The position numbers and the translations under genes were made by a program. This document shows positions 52,865 through 61,399 of a stretch of 64,000 nt of DNA, one piece after another (positions within the stretch are counted from its first letter, which is position 1; each line of letters starts with the position of its first letter). This DNA comes from an uncultured Pseudomonadota bacterium. Lineage in GTDB: Bacteria > Myxococcota_A > UBA9160 > PR03. The notes under the pieces are model-generated. The model saw nothing but the letters and a program-made list of their open reading frames with translations, was not told the DNA's origin and did not search any database. The stretch covers positions 61,457 to 125,456 of the forward strand of contig CAADGG010000022.1 in the NCBI GenBank assembly GCA_900696485.1. Direction: 5' to 3'.

Positions 52865-53287
52865 TCAGTCGCCCGGGAGATCCCCCGGGAGAGTACCAGG
52901 CGTCGCGGGCGATTCGATCACGCCGAGGCCGCCGCTTCGTCCACACGTGAACGTGTCGCACGAGAAGCGATCGAAGGCGGGCGGCGCCGGGGCCAGCAGA
53001 CCGCTCGGGAGCGGCGCGGCCGCGACATCCGTCGGGTCGAAGCGGCCGGCGATCGGGCCGAGGATCGAGCCCGGCGCACTGACCGGCGGCGGCGTCCAGG
53101 CCGGCACTTCGATCACGTCGGCCCGGGCCGGGGCCGCCAGTCCGAGGCCGAGACCGAGGCCGAGTCCCGCGGCGAGCGCGAGGCCGGTGCGGCTCGCTCG
53201 CGTCAGCCCTCGCGTCAGCCGGGTTTGCAGATGGGTTTGCAGATGGGTTTGCAGCCAGCTCGGCCGCATCGTTCCTGTTGCCCGCAT
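52865..53287 (-). CDS. Exported low-complexity protein
   Basis: A 140-residue protein with a long repetitive basic n-region (QTHLQTHLQTRLTRGLTR), a Gly/Leu core (AAGLGLGLGLGLAAPARA) and a Pro/Ala-rich mature part with one likely disulfide (FSCDTFTCG). The signal region is built from short DNA tandem repeats. GAGGAGAG precedes ATG 53287. It lies between the TPR-barrel gene and the Lpp-like gene, same strand. No family recognised. Confidence 0.6.
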   Translation of the reverse strand: MRATGTMRPSWLQTHLQTHLQTRLTRGLTRASRTGLALAAGLGLGLGLGLAAPARADVIEVPAWTPPPVSAPGSILGPIAGRFDPTDVAAAPLPSGLLAPAPPAFDRFSCDTFTCGRSGGLGVIESPATPGTLPGDLPGD

Positions 53288-53306
53288 GGTTCCGCTCTCC
53301 TCGTGG

Positions 53307-55064
53307 CTAGCGCTGATAGGCGAAGGTCAGGTAGCCACCGATGATGTGCCGGTCGTAGTCGAAGACCGTCACGTTCGCGTCGTTCCGCTGGTATCCGTAC
53401 CGGACCGAGGCCGTGAGCCAGCGGTTCAGCGGCCGCTCGAGAATCGCGTCGACCCGCCAGATCCGCTCCCGCTTGTCGCCTCCGTTCAGACCGAACTGCA
53501 CGCCACTGGTGAGTGCCTCGGTGTCGGGGAAAGTGGACGGATTCTGGTACGGCCGGTACGTGAAGCTGCCCTGGATGTCGGCGATGAAACGCCACGGCAG
53601 CATCGTGCGCGTGCCGAGCGAGATCTCGTGGCCCCGGAACGAGTACTCCCGCCCGTCCGCGTCGTAGTAGTGATACGAGTAGCCGAAGCGTAGCTCGCTG
53701 TGGATCGCGTCGACCGGGAACACGTGGTCGAAGCCGAAGATCCCCCAGAAGCCGTCGCGATCGCGCTCGTCGGACTCGTCGACGCCGAACGGGCCGCACG
53801 GCCGGGTGGGATCCGGGCAGGCCGAACCGGCCGGCGCACCGGGAAAGCCGTCCGGCTCGTCGTCGGGCGAGAAGCGGAAGTCGTCGAGCGTGAGCTCGGC
53901 GAACACGCGCGTCGTGCCCCAGCGCTCGCCCCAGTGATGGAACACGGCCGGCGTCAGCGAGTGCTCGCGCAGGTACGGACTGCCGCCCACCCACGCATAG
54001 CTGAAGTCGTACTGGAGCCGCAGCATGGTCGCCTCGCTGAGGCGACGGTCGATCCACACGGTGGCGGCCGGATACTGGGTGTCGAAGTCGGTGAGGTCGC
54101 CGTGCGCGGATCCGTAGTACGACGCCAGCGCACCGATCGTCCAGTTCTGGTTGCGCCACAGCTCGCTGCCGATCTGCGCCGTCCAGACCGCGCGGACGTC
54201 CCCCTCGTCCGAGATCTCGTCGGGGACGCGCACGCCGTCGCCGCGCAGCAGCACGTTGCTGTCGTACTCGATGCCGGCGGAGAGCGCGACCCACGGGCCG
54301 GCGGCGCCGTGCTGGCCGGTAAAGCTGCCGAGCGGTCGCTCGGCCTGCTGCAACGCCGACAGATCGCGACGATCGCGGATGCCGGCGACGGCGTCGCTGC
54401 TGGCGAGTGCGCGCTCCGCCGCGTCGGCCCACGCCGTCCCGGGCGCCTCGCGGCGAACGCGCTCGAGCGCTTCCCGCGCGCGCTCCTTCTCCTCGGCGCG
54501 CAGCCAGGCGATCCCGGCGAAGTACGACGCCACCGGCTCGACGCCGACCGGATCGCGGCCGCGGGCGCGCTCGAGCGCCTCGGCGGCGGCTGTCGGCGTC
54601 TCGGCGCGCTCGAGACGGAGCAATCCGTCGTAGAGATCCACCTCCGCGCTGCCGGGCGAGCGCACGCGGGCGGCGTCGAGCGCGGTCTCGGCGCCATCGA
54701 GATCGCCGGCGTGGAAGCGTGCGACGGCGAGATGCAGATCCACCGAGGGGGTTTCCGGGTCGAGCCGCTTCGCATCGGCGAAGGACGCGGCCGCGTCCTC
54801 CCAGCGCCGCAGCTCGATCTGACATTTTCCGGTGATGTCGGCCAGTTCGGCGTCCTGCGGGCGCGCCTCGCGCAGCGACGCGAGGAGCGAGAGCGCCTCC
54901 GCACAGCGGCCGCTGCCGGCCAACTCGTACGCGTGAGCCAGGCCGTCCTGCGCCGCATCCGCCGCGCGGGTCGCCGGCGGAGCCCCTCCGAGTAGCGCGA
55001 CGACGGCGCCGGCGACGGCCAGCCGCATCGCGTGCCGCCGCCGCGGAGCCGGCGTAAGCGTCAT
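53307..55064 (-). CDS. TPR plus outer-membrane beta-barrel protein
   Basis: A 585-residue exported protein. A signal peptide (RLAVAGAVVALLGGAPPATRA) is followed by TPR-like helices (about 40-230) and a C-terminal region of alternating aromatic beta strands (about 260-585: WVALSAGIEYDSNVLLRGDG, then FRFIADIQ-type strands) ending GGYLTFAYQR, an outer-membrane-insertion-like end. This TPR-barrel layout resembles outer-membrane export or assembly proteins; the cargo is unknown. ATG 55064 overlaps the stop of the PEP-CTERM gene (ATGA), implying coupled translation. Confidence 0.78.
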   Translation of the reverse strand: MTLTPAPRRRHAMRLAVAGAVVALLGGAPPATRAADAAQDGLAHAYELAGSGRCAEALSLLASLREARPQDAELADITGKCQIELRRWEDAAASFADAKRLDPETPSVDLHLAVARFHAGDLDGAETALDAARVRSPGSAEVDLYDGLLRLERAETPTAAAEALERARGRDPVGVEPVASYFAGIAWLRAEEKERAREALERVRREAPGTAWADAAERALASSDAVAGIRDRRDLSALQQAERPLGSFTGQHGAAGPWVALSAGIEYDSNVLLRGDGVRVPDEISDEGDVRAVWTAQIGSELWRNQNWTIGALASYYGSAHGDLTDFDTQYPAATVWIDRRLSEATMLRLQYDFSYAWVGGSPYLREHSLTPAVFHHWGERWGTTRVFAELTLDDFRFSPDDEPDGFPGAPAGSACPDPTRPCGPFGVDESDERDRDGFWGIFGFDHVFPVDAIHSELRFGYSYHYYDADGREYSFRGHEISLGTRTMLPWRFIADIQGSFTYRPYQNPSTFPDTEALTSGVQFGLNGGDKRERIWRVDAILERPLNRWLTASVRYGYQRNDANVTVFDYDRHIIGGYLTFAYQR

Positions 55065-55918
55065 CGGCGCCGGCCGAACACGGCGAGTCCGGCGATTCCG
55101 GACGCGAGCAACACGAGCGTCATCGGCTCTGGGACCACCATGGCCACGACCTTCAACGGCGGCATCACGACGTTGCCGCCCACGATCGGCATCGGACCCG
55201 ACGACACGATGTAGCGGACCAGGAACGCGGCAGACTGCCCGGGCGCGAGCGGCCCCACGTGGATCGACCCGAAGAAGTAATCCATCCCGGCATGGGTGAA
55301 GCGCGTGATGTCGAGCAGATTGCCGTCCATGCCGACTTGCAGATTCGGATAGCCGCCGGGGACGAGGCTGCCGTTGAACGGGCCGAGGTTCACGCTCGTG
55401 AACAACAGCAACAGCGGTTCGGTGAACGACTCCTCGGTGGCGTTGGTGATCGTCCACAGCGAATCCGCGATGAACGGATCTCCCGCACCCGGGACCGCCG
55501 CGCGCGCCTGCGGGTTCTGGTGCACCGTCTGGAGCCGCTGCGTCAGCGTCAGCTCATAGGACGAGCGCCCCATGCACGCGCCGACCGCATTGAACGCGCC
55601 GGCGGCGCCGGCGCACAGGCGGCGGTTCTCCGGTGAGACGGCGAAGTCGAAGTCCGGGCCGCTGTTCGTGAAACCGGTGTTGGCGCCGCCGAGCGGAAGC
55701 TGCAGCCGGTCGATGTCGGACAGACCGAGCGCCGACGCCGAGGGCGCCATCCCGGCCGCGAAGAACGCGGCCGCGCAGACCCCCGCCAGCGCGAACCGGA
55801 GCAGGCGCCGCGGCGCGCGGGCGGCCGCGGCCGAGGCGACGGAACCGATCGAAGCTCCGGGACCGAACGAGTGTCCAGGACGCACTCGGGACTGCGGCAT
55901 ACGATTCTGGTCCGTCAT
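55061..55918 (-). CDS. PEP-CTERM-anchored exported protein
   Basis: A 285-residue protein with a long n-region, a signal helix (about 38-62, RFALAGVCAAAFFAAG) and a C-terminal PEP-CTERM sorting signal: VPEPMTLVLLASGIAG followed by a GRRR basic end. Exosortase EpsH/XrtA-type enzymes recognise this signal; none is encoded here. Two Cys near residues 100-115 could form a disulfide. GGGAG precedes ATG 55918. It is the first gene of a pair with the TPR-barrel protein, which could assist its surface display. Confidence 0.85.
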   Translation of the reverse strand: MTDQNRMPQSRVRPGHSFGPGASIGSVASAAAARAPRRLLRFALAGVCAAAFFAAGMAPSASALGLSDIDRLQLPLGGANTGFTNSGPDFDFAVSPENRRLCAGAAGAFNAVGACMGRSSYELTLTQRLQTVHQNPQARAAVPGAGDPFIADSLWTITNATEESFTEPLLLLFTSVNLGPFNGSLVPGGYPNLQVGMDGNLLDITRFTHAGMDYFFGSIHVGPLAPGQSAAFLVRYIVSSGPMPIVGGNVVMPPLKVVAMVVPEPMTLVLLASGIAGLAVFGRRR

Positions 55919-56145
55919 CTCGATCCGTCTCCCTGGTGGCAGCCGCCCATGGCGATCCGGCTGCTGCCGGCACGATGTGCAGCACGCGGCGGTGTGCACG
56001 CGGCACCGGCTGCGCCGCCGAGGCGGCGGCGAGGCCGGTCACCCAGGGAAGTGGCCGACCTGGACCCGGGGGTGTCAGAGCCGGGAGCAGAAGTCGCGGG
56101 GACGGCGCGGGTCTCGCGCACGCTCGCTGCCCCGAGGGGAAACGA

Positions 56146-57396
56146 TCAGCTCCGTAGCTTGTACCGGATCGGCAGGCGCTTCACGCCGCCGACCAGCGCC
56201 GACGCCAGGCGCTCGATCGGGCCGGCGACCTCGATCTCGGCGAGGCGCGGCAGCAGGTGCCGGTACGCCACCGCCAGTTCGAGCCGCGCCACGTGCGAGC
56301 CGAGACAGAAGTGCTCGCCGACGCCGAAGCCGAGGTGATGGTTCGGCTGGCGGTCGATGCGGAACGCGTCGCCGTCGTCGAACACCGCTTCGTCGCGGTT
56401 GGCGCTCGGATAGAACAGCGCCAGCGCATCGCCCTCGCGGATCTGCTTGTCGCGCAGCGGGAAGTCCGCCGTCGCGGTGCGCGCGAAGTGGATGATCGGG
56501 CTCGTGTAGCGGACCACCTCCTCGACGGCGGACTCGAGCAAGCCCGGATCGCGCTGCAGCTTGCGCAGCTCCTCCGGGTGCTCGATGAACGCGAGCATGC
56601 CGCCGGTGGTGGCGTTGCGCGTGGTCTCGTTGCCGGCGATCACGATGATCAGGCAGAACGTGAGGACGTCGATCTCCGGCAGCCGCTCGCCGTCGACCTC
56701 GAGATGCGCGAAGAGCGACGTCAGGTCCTCGGTCGGCCGCTTGCGCCGCTCCTCGACGAGTTTTGCGAAGTAGCCGAACAGCTCCGTCATCGCCGCCAGC
56801 GCCGTCTCTTCCGGCGTCTTGCCGGGCTCTCGGTACTCCGCATCCCCGGCGCCGATGGTGCGATTGGTCCAGTCGAAGAGCAGCGGCCAGTCCGCTTCGG
56901 GCACGCCCAGCAGCCACGCGATCACCGCGATCGGCAGCGGCGCCGACACCTCGCTGACGAAGTCGCACTCCCCCCACTCGCCGGGGCCGCTCTTCGCGAG
57001 CAGCGCATCGACGATGCCCTGGCCGATCCGTTCGATGTCGCCGTGGATCGTGCGCAGGTAGCGCGGCGTGAAGCGCTTGCTGATCAATTGGCGGTAGAGC
57101 CCGTGCTTCGGCGGATCGAGCTGGATCAGCGTGGGCGGAAAGAAACTCGGCTGCTCGGGCCGGTGGTCCAGCACCACCCGCGGCCCGCTCACGAATTGCT
57201 CCGGCCGCTTGCCGATCGTCACGATGTCGGCGTGCCGGGTGATGCACCAGAACGGCCTGCCCTCCGTGCGATCGAACCAGTGCACGGGATCCTCGCGCCG
57301 CAGCCGCTTCCAGATCTCGTGCGGATAGCCATACGCCGCATAGTGATCCGGGTGGATCAGATGGAAGTCAGCGGGCGGCGCAGCGGCGGCGGCCAT
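56146..57396 (-). CDS. Cytochrome P450
   Basis: A 416-residue haem monooxygenase. The I-helix is AGNETTRNATTGG, the K-helix ExxR is in EEVVRYTSPI, and the haem ligand is Cys364 in GFGVGEHFCLGSHVARLE. Length and motifs are typical of soluble bacterial CYPs of the kind that act on terpenoids, steroids or fatty acids. The N-terminal part (PDHYAAYGYPHEIWKRLR) fits the CYP125/142/steroid-degrader style, but substrate is not deducible. No ferredoxin partner is adjacent. ATG 57396. Confidence 0.93.
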   Translation of the reverse strand: MAAAAAPPADFHLIHPDHYAAYGYPHEIWKRLRREDPVHWFDRTEGRPFWCITRHADIVTIGKRPEQFVSGPRVVLDHRPEQPSFFPPTLIQLDPPKHGLYRQLISKRFTPRYLRTIHGDIERIGQGIVDALLAKSGPGEWGECDFVSEVSAPLPIAVIAWLLGVPEADWPLLFDWTNRTIGAGDAEYREPGKTPEETALAAMTELFGYFAKLVEERRKRPTEDLTSLFAHLEVDGERLPEIDVLTFCLIIVIAGNETTRNATTGGMLAFIEHPEELRKLQRDPGLLESAVEEVVRYTSPIIHFARTATADFPLRDKQIREGDALALFYPSANRDEAVFDDGDAFRIDRQPNHHLGFGVGEHFCLGSHVARLELAVAYRHLLPRLAEIEVAGPIERLASALVGGVKRLPIRYKLRS

Positions 57397-57576
57397 GGGC
57401 AAGCGCTCCAAGCGGGGTTCGGGTTCTCGGTCCGGGTTCTCGGGTCCGGGGCTCGGGCCGGCGTCGTCCGGCCGACGTTCGCGAGCGGTCGTCAGCGTAG
57501 ACCGCGCGCACCGCGCGGGCACTACCGTTGCGGAACGCACGCGTCCCGTTTCGCGGGAGCCGCTACGCTGCCGGAC

Positions 57577-58413
57577 GTGCCGACGATCCAACTGCTGCTC
57601 GATTCCGTCCCGGACGCGCCGGCCCTCGATACCGCCGTCTCGCGCGCGCTGCTCGACGCGGTGGCCGCCGGCACGCAGCCGGAGACGCTGCGCCTCTACC
57701 GGCCCGACGACGTGCTGGCGTTCTCGAGCCTCGACGCCGGCAGCGCAGGCTTTGCCGCCGCCGCGGACGCCGCGCGGGCGGCCGGCTTCGCGCCGGCGCT
57801 CCGGCTCGCCGGCGGGCGCGCCGCCGTATTCCATACCGAGACGCTGGCCTTCGCGTGGGCGATCCCGAACCCGGAGCTGCGCGACGGCATCGCCGCGCGC
57901 TTCGCCGCCGCCGCCGACTGGATCGCCGCCGCGCTGCGCCGGCTCGGCGTCGACGCGCGCGTCGGGGACGTGCCGGGCGAGTACTGCCCCGGCGCGCACA
58001 GCGTGAACGCCGGCGGCCGGCGCAAGCTGATGGGCGTCGGCCAGCGCGTGATCCGGGGCGCCGCGCACGTCGGCGGCGTCATCGTCGTGTGCGGCAGCGC
58101 GCGCGTGCGCACGGTGCTGACGCCGGTGTATCGCGCGCTCGCGCTGCCGTTCGATCCGGCGAGCGCCGGCGCCGTCGAGGACGAGCGACCCGGCATCACG
58201 CGCGCCGATGTCTCCGACGCGCTGCTCGCCGAACTGCGCGCCCGCGGCTACACGCCGACGCCCGCCCCGCCGGACACCTTCCCCGCGCTGCGCGCGCGCG
58301 CCGCCGCCCTCGCCCCCCGCTTCCACGTCCCCGCCGTCAAGAAAGGGGTCGGGTTGGATTCGTCAACTTTTCCTTTGGAAAAGTTGACGAATCCAACCCG
58401 ACCCCTTTCTTGA
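57577..58413 (+). CDS. Lipoate-protein ligase A-like (BPL/LplA fold) protein
   Basis: A 278-residue protein of the LplA/LipB/BirA fold. Motifs: RLAGGRAAVFHTETLAFAWA (ligand site), EYCPGAHSVNAGGRRKLMGVGQRV (catalytic Lys region), then GGVIVVCGS. It would transfer lipoyl or octanoyl groups to carrier proteins. GTG 57577 is supported by TACGCT ending seven bases upstream. The last 24 or so codons run right through both arms of palindromic repeat A (VKKGVGLDSSTF...NPTRPLS), so this C-terminus is repeat-derived. Confidence 0.82.
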   Translation: MPTIQLLLDSVPDAPALDTAVSRALLDAVAAGTQPETLRLYRPDDVLAFSSLDAGSAGFAAAADAARAAGFAPALRLAGGRAAVFHTETLAFAWAIPNPELRDGIAARFAAAADWIAAALRRLGVDARVGDVPGEYCPGAHSVNAGGRRKLMGVGQRVIRGAAHVGGVIVVCGSARVRTVLTPVYRALALPFDPASAGAVEDERPGITRADVSDALLAELRARGYTPTPAPPDTFPALRARAAALAPRFHVPAVKKGVGLDSSTFPLEKLTNPTRPLS

Positions 58414-58421
58414 CGGCGGGG
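58329..58421. repeat. Palindromic repeat A, complete copy 3
   Basis: Perfect 45-bp arms (58329-58373, 58377-58421) with loop TTT, the longest arms of the three complete copies. It overlaps the 3' end of the lipoate-ligase-like gene and stops 3 bp short of the convergent thioesterase gene. Confidence 0.93.
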
Positions 58422-58423
58422 TG

Positions 58424-58891
58424 TTACACGCGTTCGCGATCGGGCTGGCGCATCGTTTCGGTCAGGAAGAACGTGCCGGTCGCGCGGGCGAGGATCTTGT
58501 CGGCGTCGTTGCGGATCTCGCCCTCGGCGTACGCGAGCGAGCGGGTGCGCTGCACGCAGCGCCCGGTCGCGCGGATCCGGCCGTGCTGCACCGGCCGGAA
58601 GTAGTTGATCTTCATCTCGACCGTCGCGCAGCCGCGGCCCGGCGGCAGCTCGGCGAGCACCGCGCGGCCGAGCGCCGTATCGAGCATCGTGAACAGCATC
58701 CCGCCGTGGGCACGCGCGGCGGCGCTCAGGTGCCGCGCGTCGAGCTCGACCTCGAGCACGAACGCGCCGTCCCGCATCCCGATCGATTCGATCCCGAGAA
58801 GCGTGGTGAACTCGGCGTCGCGCGGGGCGGCAGCGCTGGCATCCGGCGCCCGTTCGTGCGGTTCATACTGGTGCGGCTCCTTCGCGTCCAC
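58424..58891 (-). CDS. PaaI-type hotdog thioesterase
   Basis: A 155-residue acyl-CoA thioesterase. The hotdog signature is ARAHGGMLFTMLDTALGRAV, and VEMKINYFRP plus ARATGTFFL complete the fold. It presumably hydrolyses aromatic or medium-chain acyl-CoA. It starts at GTG 58891 with GGGAGG nine bases upstream. Convergent with the lipoate-ligase-like gene, separated from it by repeat A. Confidence 0.88.
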   Translation of the reverse strand: MDAKEPHQYEPHERAPDASAAAPRDAEFTTLLGIESIGMRDGAFVLEVELDARHLSAAARAHGGMLFTMLDTALGRAVLAELPPGRGCATVEMKINYFRPVQHGRIRATGRCVQRTRSLAYAEGEIRNDADKILARATGTFFLTETMRQPDRERV

Positions 58892-59008
58892 CCGGATCTG
58901 CCCTCCCGCGCAAGCCGCCCGCGTGCAATCGGGGCCGGTGCCGCGCCATCATGTCGACCGACGCCCGGAATCGCAACCGCCCCCCCCCCCACACGACGAG
59001 GAGCATCG

Positions 59009-60646
59009 ATGTCGCGTCGCCACGCCGGATCCGCCGTCCTCACCGCCCTGGCGCTCGCGGCGCTGGTGCTGGGGATCGTCGTCGTCGCGCTGCTGACGCA
59101 GCGGAAGGCGCTGACGGAACGTTGGCTCGTCGGCGAACTCGCAGCGCGCGGCATCGAACCGGCGTCCGCACGCGTCGCGCGGCTCGACACCGGCGGACTC
59201 ACGCTCGCCGACGTGGCGATCGGCGCCGCCGACGCACCGGATCTCACGGCGGCGCAGATCGACATCGGCTGGTCGCTTGCCGGTCTCCGAGCCGGCCACG
59301 CCGACACGCTTCACGTGTCGGGCCTGCGCCTGCGCGCCGCGCTCGGGGCCGCGGGCTGGTCGCTCGGCGCGCTCGATCCGCTCCTCGCCGGCGACGGCGA
59401 GGCTGCCGGCGCGGCCACGGTCCCGGCGCTGCCGGCCCGCGAGATCACGCTCGATGACGCGCGCGTCGCGCTCGAGACACCCGACGGTCCGGCCTCCGGC
59501 GCGGCGTCGGGGTCGTTGCGCAGCGATGCGGACGGCGCCCTCGACGGCAACTTCACGCTCGCGCTCGAGCACCCGCTCGGCCGCGCGACGGCCGCGCTCA
59601 CGCTGGCCGGCCTCCCCGATGCGCTGCGCTTCGAGGCGACGCTCGCCGACGACGCCGGGCGCTTGTCGGCGTCGGCGCACGGAGCGGCGGATCTGGCCGC
59701 CGGCAGCGGCCAGCTCGACTGGCGCCTCGAGCCGCTCGCGTTCGCGCCGGGCGCGCTGCAACCCGCGACGCTCGTGCCGGCGCTCGCCGCGGCGGAACTC
59801 CGCGCGGTGAGCGGCCGCGTCGAAGCCCACGGTAGCGCCACGCTCGCCGCCGACGGCGCCGTCGACTACCGCGCGGACGTCGCGCTGCGCGCGTTCTCGT
59901 TCGTGACGCCGCTCGCGCGCGTCGAGCACGCGCATGGAACCGTCGCGCTGCGCGGCCCGCCGCTGCACACGCCCGCGGCGCAGTTGCTGTCGATCGCGCT
60001 GCTCGATCTCGGCGTGCCGCTCGTCGACGGCCTCGTCGAGTGGCAGCTGCGCCGCGACGGCACGATCGCACTCGCGCGGACGCGCTGGGGTTTTGCCGGC
60101 GGCGAGCTCAGCGCGGAGGATCTCGTCGTCGATCCCCGCCGCGCGCTGGCCGGCGCCGTCACACTGCGCGCCCGCGACATCGACCTCGATGCGCTGTTCG
60201 CGCAGACCCAGCTCGAGGGGCTGTCCGGCAGCGGACGCGTCACCGGCGAAGTGCCGCTCGCGCTGCGCGATGGCGCCGTCGTCGTGACGGGCGGGCGGCT
60301 GTACGCGGCCGAGGCCGGCGGCACGATCCGCTACGCGCCGGCGCCGTCCGTCGCGGCGATGGCGGCCTCGCGTCCGGGCGATCTCGGCCTCGCCGTCGCC
60401 GCGTTCTCGGATTTCCGCTTCGACGAGCTCGAGGCCAGGCTCGACGGCGACCTCACCGGCGAACTCGCCGTCGCGCTGCACGTGCGCGGCGTCAACCCGG
60501 GCTTCCAGGACGGCCGGCCCGTCGAGCTGAACCTGAATCTCGAAGCCCGGCTCGCAGACCTCGTGCGCGCGGGGCAGGCGTCCTATCGTGTGCCGGAGGC
60601 CGTGCAGGAGCACCTGCGCGCATACTCGGAGGACGCGAAACCATGA
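59009..60646 (+). CDS. ydbH: YdbH-like AsmA-family intermembrane protein
   Basis: A 545-residue protein anchored by an N-terminal helix (residues ~10-30, LTALALAALVLGIVVVALL). The rest is a long beta-rich AsmA/TamB-like groove. In E. coli YdbH is one of three bridges (with TamB and YhdP) that move phospholipids to the outer membrane; E. coli YdbH is ~880 residues, so this is a shorter form. Gene order with YnbE and YdbL homologues supports the call more than sequence alone. GAGGAG precedes ATG 59009; its stop overlaps the next start. Confidence 0.85.
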   Translation: MSRRHAGSAVLTALALAALVLGIVVVALLTQRKALTERWLVGELAARGIEPASARVARLDTGGLTLADVAIGAADAPDLTAAQIDIGWSLAGLRAGHADTLHVSGLRLRAALGAAGWSLGALDPLLAGDGEAAGAATVPALPAREITLDDARVALETPDGPASGAASGSLRSDADGALDGNFTLALEHPLGRATAALTLAGLPDALRFEATLADDAGRLSASAHGAADLAAGSGQLDWRLEPLAFAPGALQPATLVPALAAAELRAVSGRVEAHGSATLAADGAVDYRADVALRAFSFVTPLARVEHAHGTVALRGPPLHTPAAQLLSIALLDLGVPLVDGLVEWQLRRDGTIALARTRWGFAGGELSAEDLVVDPRRALAGAVTLRARDIDLDALFAQTQLEGLSGSGRVTGEVPLALRDGAVVVTGGRLYAAEAGGTIRYAPAPSVAAMAASRPGDLGLAVAAFSDFRFDELEARLDGDLTGELAVALHVRGVNPGFQDGRPVELNLNLEARLADLVRAGQASYRVPEAVQEHLRAYSEDAKP

Positions 60647-61017
60647 GCGACGCAAGCAGCGACGGCGGCCGCGACGGACGCCGCAGCCGAGCCGAGCGAG
60701 CGCGCCGGCGGTTCGGTGCGATTGGCCGGAAGCCCGGCGCGATCGACCGGAAGTCCGGCGGGCTCGGCTGGCAGCGCGGCGCGATCGGCCGGAAGCCCGG
60801 CGCGCCGACGGCCGCGGCGCACGTCGCGCCGCTGCTGGCTGCGGTGTGGCTGGCCGCTGCGTCGCTCGTCATCAGCGCATGCCAGCCGCGGGTCGTCGTC
60901 GAAGCGCCGAAGGATCCGATCGTCATCAACATGAACATCAAGATCGAGCACGAGATCCGCGTCAAGGTCGACAAGGATCTCGATCAGCTCTTCGCCAACG
61001 AGAAGGACCTGTTCTGA
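60643..61017 (+). CDS. ynbE: YnbE-like outer-membrane lipoprotein with repeat-rich N-terminus
   Basis: A 124-residue protein. The lipobox (VISAC) places the lipidated Cys at residue 80; the mature 45 residues match YnbE (APKDPIVINMNIKIEHEIRV...). In E. coli this small lipoprotein docks on the YdbH C-terminus. The 79 residues before the Cys are far longer than any normal lipoprotein signal and contain four 7-residue repeats (AIGRKPG type, residues 26-53). ATG 60643 overlaps the ydbH stop (ATGA) and no better start exists. Confidence 0.88.
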   Translation: MSDASSDGGRDGRRSRAERARRRFGAIGRKPGAIDRKSGGLGWQRGAIGRKPGAPTAAAHVAPLLAAVWLAAASLVISACQPRVVVEAPKDPIVINMNIKIEHEIRVKVDKDLDQLFANEKDLF

Positions 61018-61376
61018 TGCCCCGCACCCACCTCCTCGTGCGACTCGTGCTCGCGCTCGGCCTCGGCGCCGGGCTCGCGCTCGCCGCGGCCACCCCGGTT
61101 CGCGCGCTCGATCTCGACCACGCCCGCGCGCAGGGCCTCGTCGGCGAACAGGCCGACGGCTACGTCGGCGCCGTGGATCCGCAGCCTTCGGCGGAGGTTC
61201 GCGCGCTCGTCGCCGACGTGAACGCGAAGCGCCGCGCCGCGTACGAGGACATCGCGCGCAAGAACAATACCGCCGTTTCGGCCGTCGCCGCGCTGGCCGG
61301 GCAGCGGCTCCTCGAACGCGCGCCGCCCGGCGCGTGGATCAGCGGCGGCGACGGACGCTGGTACCAGAAGAAGTAG
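61017..61376 (+). CDS. ydbL: YdbL-like DUF1318 periplasmic protein
   Basis: A 119-residue periplasmic protein: signal peptide ending TPVRA, then LDLDHARAQGLVGEQADGYVG and VNAKRRAAYEDIARKNNT with a C-terminal GGDGRWYQKK, typical of DUF1318/YdbL. In E. coli YdbL acts with YdbH-YnbE. ATG 61017 shares its A with the ynbE stop TGA. It completes the three-gene operon. Confidence 0.93.
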   Translation: MPRTHLLVRLVLALGLGAGLALAAATPVRALDLDHARAQGLVGEQADGYVGAVDPQPSAEVRALVADVNAKRRAAYEDIARKNNTAVSAVAALAGQRLLERAPPGAWISGGDGRWYQKK

Positions 61377-61399
61377 CGGCCGACCGGCGGCCGCGGCGC

